Below are positions 6,250-10,134 of a stretch of 10,134 nt of DNA, in pieces (position 1 is the stretch's first letter; the number at the start of each line of letters is the position of its first letter). The translations under genes were made by a program, and so were the position numbers. Origin of the DNA: Sulfurimonas sp. (GTDB taxonomy: Bacteria; Campylobacterota; Campylobacteria; Campylobacterales; Sulfurimonadaceae); assembly GCA_021157665.1 (NCBI GenBank), contig JAGGWE010000049.1, positions 1-10,134 of the forward strand, given 5' to 3'. Under the pieces are notes generated by a model. That model ran no database searches. It was not told the DNA's origin and was given only the letters and a program-made list of their open reading frames with translations.

Positions 6250-8700
6250 TTGGAATATAATTCAAAAGAGATAGAAAAAAAATGGCAGGACTATTGGAAA
6301 GAAAATGATAGTTTTGAGCCAAGTGAAGATTTTACAAAAGAGAAAAAATATATTTTAAGTATGTTTCCATTTCCAAGTGGAAGACTTCATATGGGGCATG
6401 TTAGAAACTATTCTATTAGTGATGCTTTTGCTCGTTTTCACAGACAGCAGGGAAAAAATGTTCTTCATCCTATCGGTTTTGATAGTTTTGGGATGCCTGC
6501 TGAGAATGCTGCTATAAAAAATAATGCTAATCCAAAAACATGGACTTACGATAACATAGACTATATGAAAAATGAGTTTTATTCTCTTGGTTTTTCGTTT
6601 TCTCGTAAACGAGAGATGGCAACAAGTGATGAACTTTATACTAAGTTTGAACAAGCTTTCATCATCGATATGTATGAAAAAGGTTTGCTTTACCGTGAAA
6701 AAGGTTTACTAAACTGGTGTCCACATGACCAAACTGTTTTAGCAAATGAGCAGGTGATTGATGGTTGTTGTTGGAGATGTGATACTCCTGTAGTTAAAAA
6801 AGATATGAATCAGTATTATTTTAAAATTACAAAGTACGCTGATGAACTTTTAGACGATTTAAAAAAACTTGAGGGTGGTTGGCCTAAACAAGTTTTAACA
6901 ATGCAAGATAATTGGATAGGAAAATCAAACGGTTTAGCTTTTGACTTATTTTTTGATGAAAGTTCACATGCCAAGCTTAACGAACAATTTAAAAGTTTTG
7001 ATGTTTTTACAACTCGCCCTGATACTGTTTATGGAGTTTCATATACTGCTTTAGCACCTGAACATGCAATCGTAACTTATATGATTGAAAACAATCTTTT
7101 AAGTGATGAAATAATTGTAGAGATTAAAAAGATGAAAACTACATCTTCAATAGATAGACAAAAAGAAAAATCTGGAATACCACTAGGATTAAATGTTATC
7201 CACCCTTTAACTGGAAAATCTATACCTGTTTGGATAGCTAATTTTGTTCTTATGGATTATGGAAGTGGGGCGGTTATGGCTGTTCCAGCTCATGATGATA
7301 GAGATTTTGATTTTGCTAAAAAGTATGATTTAGAGATAAAATTAGTTATAAAACCTTTTGATGGTAAAGCAGAAGATGGTAAAGCTTACACAGAAGTTGG
7401 TGAGCTTTTTAACTCTGGCGAATTTGATGGGATGAACTCTAAAAAATCTCAGTACAACATTATCAAGTATTTTGAAGAAAAAAATATTGGTAAAAAAACT
7501 ACTAACTATAAACTAAAAGATTGGGGTGTATCAAGACAAAGATATTGGGGTACTCCGATACCGTTTATCCATTGTGAGGATTGTGGTTTAGTTATGGAGA
7601 AAAAAGAGAATCTTCCTATCGCTCTTCCTGATGATGTGGAAATTACAGGTGAGGGTAATCCACTTGATAATCATCCAACTTGGAAGCATTGTAAATGTTC
7701 AGTATGTGGTAAAGATGCGATTCGTGAAACTGATACTATGGATACTTTTGTAGAGTCTTCTTGGTATTTTTTACGCTTTTGTGCATCGCCTGAAAATATG
7801 CAAGATGAAGCATTTTCAGCTGAACAGATTAAATACTGGATGGGTGTTGATAACTACATCGGTGGGATTGAACATGCTGTTTTACACCTTTTATATGCTA
7901 GATTTTTTACAAAGGTTTTTCGTGATTTAGGTTACTTGGATTTTGATGAGCCTTTTGATAATCTTTTAACTCAAGGTATGGTTCTAAAAGATGGCTCAAA
8001 AATGAGTAAATCTAAAGGAAATACTGTTGATCCTGATGAGATTATAGAGAAATTTGGAGCAGATACTGCAAGATTATTTATTTTGTTTGCTGCACCTCCT
8101 ACTCAAGAATTAGAGTGGAATGATAGTGGAGTAGAGGGTTCTCATAAGTTTATAAAAAGATTTTTTGATAGAAGCTCAAACATCGTGGCATGTGAATCTA
8201 TCCCAAAAATCGCACATGCCGAACTTTCTAAAGATGAAAAATTTGCAAGAAAGAAAGTTTATGAAGCACTAGTAAGAGCCAATGATGTATATAATGAAAA
8301 ATTCACATTTAATACTTTGATAGCAGGAACGATGGAAGCAATGAATGCACTTAATGCTCAGTCAAACTCTGATGTTTGGAGTGAGGGTTACTGGATTTTA
8401 GCTTCGATTATGGAGCCTATTATTCCCCATGTGGCATGTGAGATAAGTGAGAAATACTTTTCATTAAATAACTTGACTAAACAAATAATTTTAGATGAAG
8501 TTTTTGTAGAAGATAGCATAACTCTTGGTGTTTCTATAAATGGAAAAAGAAGAGCAGAGATAGAGGTTGCAGTTGATGAGAGTAAAGAAAATATTATCAC
8601 ACTTGCAAAAGAAAAAACTGCTAAATGGTTAGAGAACAAAGAGATTGTAAAAGAGATTGTTGTTCCTAAAAAACTTGTAAATATTGTAGTTAAAGGATAA
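6250..8700 (+). CDS. leuS: Leucyl-tRNA synthetase, bacterial type
   Basis: LeuS charges tRNA-Leu with leucine in the cytosol and edits mischarged tRNA. Numbered from the chosen start (816 aa), it shows class I HIGH as HMGH (47-50), a zinc-domain region NWCPHDQTVLANEQ with CCWRC, the CP1 editing domain with TTRPDT (254-259) and HDDRD (348-352, including the editing aspartate), a second cysteine group CEDC and CKCSVC, and KMSKS (584-588). The motifs are very close to the E. coli-type enzyme. I chose TTG at 6250 because TAGGAAAAG lies about eight bases upstream and the resulting EYNSKEIEKKWQDYW matches family N-termini. The ATG at 6226 would add eight residues, has a poorly placed ribosome-binding site and overlaps the previous gene by 14 bases. 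Four CACATGCC words lie within the gene. Confidence 0.96.
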   Translation: MEYNSKEIEKKWQDYWKENDSFEPSEDFTKEKKYILSMFPFPSGRLHMGHVRNYSISDAFARFHRQQGKNVLHPIGFDSFGMPAENAAIKNNANPKTWTYDNIDYMKNEFYSLGFSFSRKREMATSDELYTKFEQAFIIDMYEKGLLYREKGLLNWCPHDQTVLANEQVIDGCCWRCDTPVVKKDMNQYYFKITKYADELLDDLKKLEGGWPKQVLTMQDNWIGKSNGLAFDLFFDESSHAKLNEQFKSFDVFTTRPDTVYGVSYTALAPEHAIVTYMIENNLLSDEIIVEIKKMKTTSSIDRQKEKSGIPLGLNVIHPLTGKSIPVWIANFVLMDYGSGAVMAVPAHDDRDFDFAKKYDLEIKLVIKPFDGKAEDGKAYTEVGELFNSGEFDGMNSKKSQYNIIKYFEEKNIGKKTTNYKLKDWGVSRQRYWGTPIPFIHCEDCGLVMEKKENLPIALPDDVEITGEGNPLDNHPTWKHCKCSVCGKDAIRETDTMDTFVESSWYFLRFCASPENMQDEAFSAEQIKYWMGVDNYIGGIEHAVLHLLYARFFTKVFRDLGYLDFDEPFDNLLTQGMVLKDGSKMSKSKGNTVDPDEIIEKFGADTARLFILFAAPPTQELEWNDSGVEGSHKFIKRFFDRSSNIVACESIPKIAHAELSKDEKFARKKVYEALVRANDVYNEKFTFNTLIAGTMEAMNALNAQSNSDVWSEGYWILASIMEPIIPHVACEISEKYFSLNNLTKQIILDEVFVEDSITLGVSINGKRRAEIEVAVDESKENIITLAKEKTAKWLENKEIVKEIVVPKKLVNIVVKG
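6965..6972 (+). repeat. CACATGCC word, copy 3 (in leuS)
   Basis: This is an exact octamer within the leuS CP1 editing-domain region, read as TCA CAT GCC (Ser-His-Ala) just before the TTRPDT motif. It lies in a weakly conserved hydrophilic stretch, where the protein is unlikely to force the word. Confidence 0.7.
8187..8194 (-). repeat. CACATGCC word, copy 4 (GGCATGTG on plus strand, in leuS)
   Basis: The plus-strand decamer GTGGCATGTG (8185-8194) recurs exactly at 8431-8440. It is read GTG GCA TGT GAA (Val-Ala-Cys-Glu) and forms an inverted pair with copy 5, 18 bases away. Confidence 0.75.
8213..8220 (+). repeat. CACATGCC word, copy 5 (in leuS)
   Basis: The 13-mer CACATGCCGAACT (8213-8225) is identical to the intergenic copy at 2660-2672. 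It is read GCA CAT GCC (Ala-His-Ala) and is inverted relative to copy 4. Confidence 0.75.
8433..8440 (-). repeat. CACATGCC word, copy 6 (GGCATGTG on plus strand, in leuS)
   Basis: It lies in CATGTGGCATGTGA, a partial tandem of CATGTGR. It is read GTG GCA TGT GAG (Val-Ala-Cys-Glu), the same four residues as copy 4 although the two places in LeuS are not homologous. Confidence 0.75.
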
Positions 8701-8702
8701 AT

Positions 8703-9224
8703 ATGAAATTAATATCGCTATTTTTAGTAATGCTATTGTTCTCGGCATGTGGATATACTCCAAGTGCTAAATTTTCACGAGCAGTTGTTGGTGATAGTAT
8801 AAGTACAAGCGTTGTGATTTCAGCAATTGACCCTGAAAATACAGTTATAATTAAAGATGCAGTTGATGCTGCTATTATAGAAGTATTTCATGCTTCTTTG
8901 ACAGACAAATCATTATCTAAAACACATTTAGATTTAAGTTTAGGAGATCCATCGTATTCACCTATTCAGTATGATAAAGATGGTTTTGTTATATCTTATA
9001 GAACAAATATTACTCTTAGTATTATTCGAACTACTAATGATGTGAGTAAATCATATAGTGCTAGAGGGACATATGATTTTGCTATTAGACCAAATGCAAT
9101 AATTAGTGATAAACAAAGATTTGATGCTATTCGTGAGAGTGCAAAAAAAGCTATAAAATCATTTGTTGCTCAAGTTTCGGCAGAAGGCGCTAGAGAAAAT
9201 AAGGGACAAGAAAAAGAGGATTAA
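8703..9224 (+). CDS. lptE: LPS-assembly lipoprotein LptE-like
   Basis: LptE is an outer-membrane lipoprotein that plugs the LptD barrel and helps deliver lipopolysaccharide to the cell surface. The 173-aa product starts with a short lipoprotein signal peptide: basic K2, a hydrophobic run to residue 13, then FSAC with the lipidated Cys16, followed by GYTPSAKFSRAVVGDS. The mature part has alternating hydrophobic strands and ends in a charged tail (ENKGQEKED). The LptE call rests on the lipobox, the size and the position after leuS, where Helicobacter and Campylobacter carry their LptE-like gene as I recall; the sequence itself is poorly conserved in this family. AAAGGA (8692-8697) overlaps the end of leuS, whose stop is two bases from the ATG, so the genes are cotranscribed. 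The lipobox Ala-Cys codons are part of a GGCATGTG word. Confidence 0.82.
   Translation: MKLISLFLVMLLFSACGYTPSAKFSRAVVGDSISTSVVISAIDPENTVIIKDAVDAAIIEVFHASLTDKSLSKTHLDLSLGDPSYSPIQYDKDGFVISYRTNITLSIIRTTNDVSKSYSARGTYDFAIRPNAIISDKQRFDAIRESAKKAIKSFVAQVSAEGARENKGQEKED
8744..8751 (-). repeat. CACATGCC word, copy 7 (GGCATGTG on plus strand, in lptE)
   Basis: The word spans the lipobox codons, read TCG GCA TGT GGA (Ser-Ala-Cys-Gly). On the minus strand the extended match is CCACATGCCGA, identical over 11 bases to the intergenic copy at 2659-2669. Here a conserved cysteine partly explains the bases. Confidence 0.65.
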
Positions 9225-9227
9225 AAG

Positions 9228-10134
9228 ATGACAATACAAAGTATTATAAAAAAAGCTATTAAAAGACTTGAGTTAGAAGGTAAGCTATTAACTCCTGATT
9301 TTTATGCTGAGGCTTTTTGTAAAGAAGCAAGTAAAGCTGGAATGAATACTCAAGATTGTAATCATATTGATAGTCTTACAAAAACTCTTAACAAGGATTT
9401 TCAAAAAGAATTAACTCAGTATAGAATAAAAACAATGCAAGAGTTTACTCGTTTTTTAATCTCTAAGTTAAATAGAACAAACCCTTCTCAATGTGTAAAA
9501 ACTTTAGATTCTCAAACGATTTTTTTAAAAAGAGTTCTCCAAGTTATAGAGGTTTTACATAATAAAGAGGCTACTGAGTTAGCTCTTAAAAGTATAAGTT
9601 TACTAAACTCATCTCCAAGTGTATCTCAAATAGATCAGTTTAGACAACTTTGGATAAACTTTTTAACAACTTATGATAACTCTTTTTTAGAAAAGTTAAA
9701 CTCTTTTGGTAGTATTGATAATACAAATTTGAAAAAAACTATAGAAAATTTACATATTTCACCATCTAATAAAACTTCAAATAAATGTGCAGATTTATCA
9801 ATGATATCATCATTATTAATCTCTTCATTAGTTCCATCAATAGCATCAAGTGTAAATGATAAGATAGCTAGTATAAGTAATAAAATTAAAACAAATCCTG
9901 ACCTTTTAGATAGTGTAAGTATTGCTGAGGAAATTAAATCAGCTATTTCACTTAGAATAGCACTTGATAAAGATAGTGTTAAAGAGATGGTTTCATCTAT
10001 TGATGGTGTACTTGATAAATTATCTCTTAGATTAATAGATATGATTGAAAAATCTGATAATTCAACGATTGAGATTCAAAAGATTAAATCTGATTTAGAA
10101 CATTATAGTGAATCTGATACAAGTAATTTTAAAA
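9228..10134 (+). CDS. N-terminal part of a probable GGDEF-type regulatory protein (runs off the window)
   Basis: An uninterrupted frame of 302 codons opens three bases after the lptE stop and continues past the right edge. AGAGGA (about 9215-9220) lies seven bases before the ATG, so it is coupled to lptE. The product starts MTIQSIIKKAIKRLELEGKL, is largely helical and soluble, has no signal peptide, and contains a hydrophobic segment around MISSLLISSLVPSIASSV (about residues 189-206) followed by a helical, probably coiled-coil stretch to the edge. This N-terminus (LLTPDFYAEAFCKEA, FLISKLNRT, FRQLWINFL) resembles Campylobacterota proteins annotated as diguanylate cyclases, in which a GGDEF domain follows. 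That catalytic domain would lie beyond the window and is not seen. Codon use matches the neighbours. Confidence 0.8.
   Translation, partial: MTIQSIIKKAIKRLELEGKLLTPDFYAEAFCKEASKAGMNTQDCNHIDSLTKTLNKDFQKELTQYRIKTMQEFTRFLISKLNRTNPSQCVKTLDSQTIFLKRVLQVIEVLHNKEATELALKSISLLNSSPSVSQIDQFRQLWINFLTTYDNSFLEKLNSFGSIDNTNLKKTIENLHISPSNKTSNKCADLSMISSLLISSLVPSIASSVNDKIASISNKIKTNPDLLDSVSIAEEIKSAISLRIALDKDSVKEMVSSIDGVLDKLSLRLIDMIEKSDNSTIEIQKIKSDLEHYSESDTSNFK

Noticed and set aside
1..10134. tRNA or rRNA genes, CRISPR arrays, insertion sequences, phage or defence genes
   Set aside because: No cloverleaf arms, regularly spaced repeats, transposase motifs or compositional breaks were seen. All large frames are housekeeping genes of uniform composition.

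Overview
The window looks like a chromosomal housekeeping segment from a Campylobacterota (epsilonproteobacterial) genome, most likely a Sulfurimonas-like or related free-living lineage. The reasons are the strongly AT-rich sequence, promoters made of a T-rich stretch plus a TGTATAAT-type -10 with no clear -35, and the gene order yajC-secD-secF-(small membrane protein)-leuS-lptE. As I recall, Helicobacter and Campylobacter keep this order. The genus is inferred from style and synteny, not from a search.

Layout: thiC (thiamine pyrimidine synthesis) reads rightward from the left edge. A short gap with a perfect 12-bp inverted repeat and a probable promoter leads to mrp, a P-loop Fe-S carrier ATPase. 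A 168-bp gap follows, with a hairpin, two copies of a repeated word and a clear -10 box. Next comes the translocase cluster yajC-secD-secF, with yajC and secD overlapping. A 63-codon membrane-protein gene on the minus strand converges on secF, five bases from its stop. A divergent intergenic region then opens a second rightward operon: a 112-aa integral membrane protein, leuS, the outer-membrane lipoprotein lptE, and the first 302 codons of a gene that runs off the right edge. That last protein resembles the N-terminal part of Campylobacterota proteins annotated as GGDEF diguanylate cyclases.

The genes fall into two functional groups: cofactor and Fe-S metabolism (thiC, mrp) and envelope biogenesis with translation (Sec accessory complex, LptE, LeuS). 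There is no sign of a mobile element, CRISPR array, phage, tRNA or rRNA.

The most unusual signal is not a gene. The octamer CACATGCC (reverse complement GGCATGTG) occurs seven times, in both orientations, in intergenic and coding DNA, with four copies inside about 565 bp at the leuS-lptE junction. By rough base-composition arithmetic the window should hold about 0.1 copies. The five coding copies use only one codon phase per orientation. This resembles the behaviour of genome-wide short words such as DNA uptake sequences, but the function here is unknown. Other points of interest are an Mrp without the usual CxxC motif, a probable TTG start for leuS, and the small convergent membrane protein.
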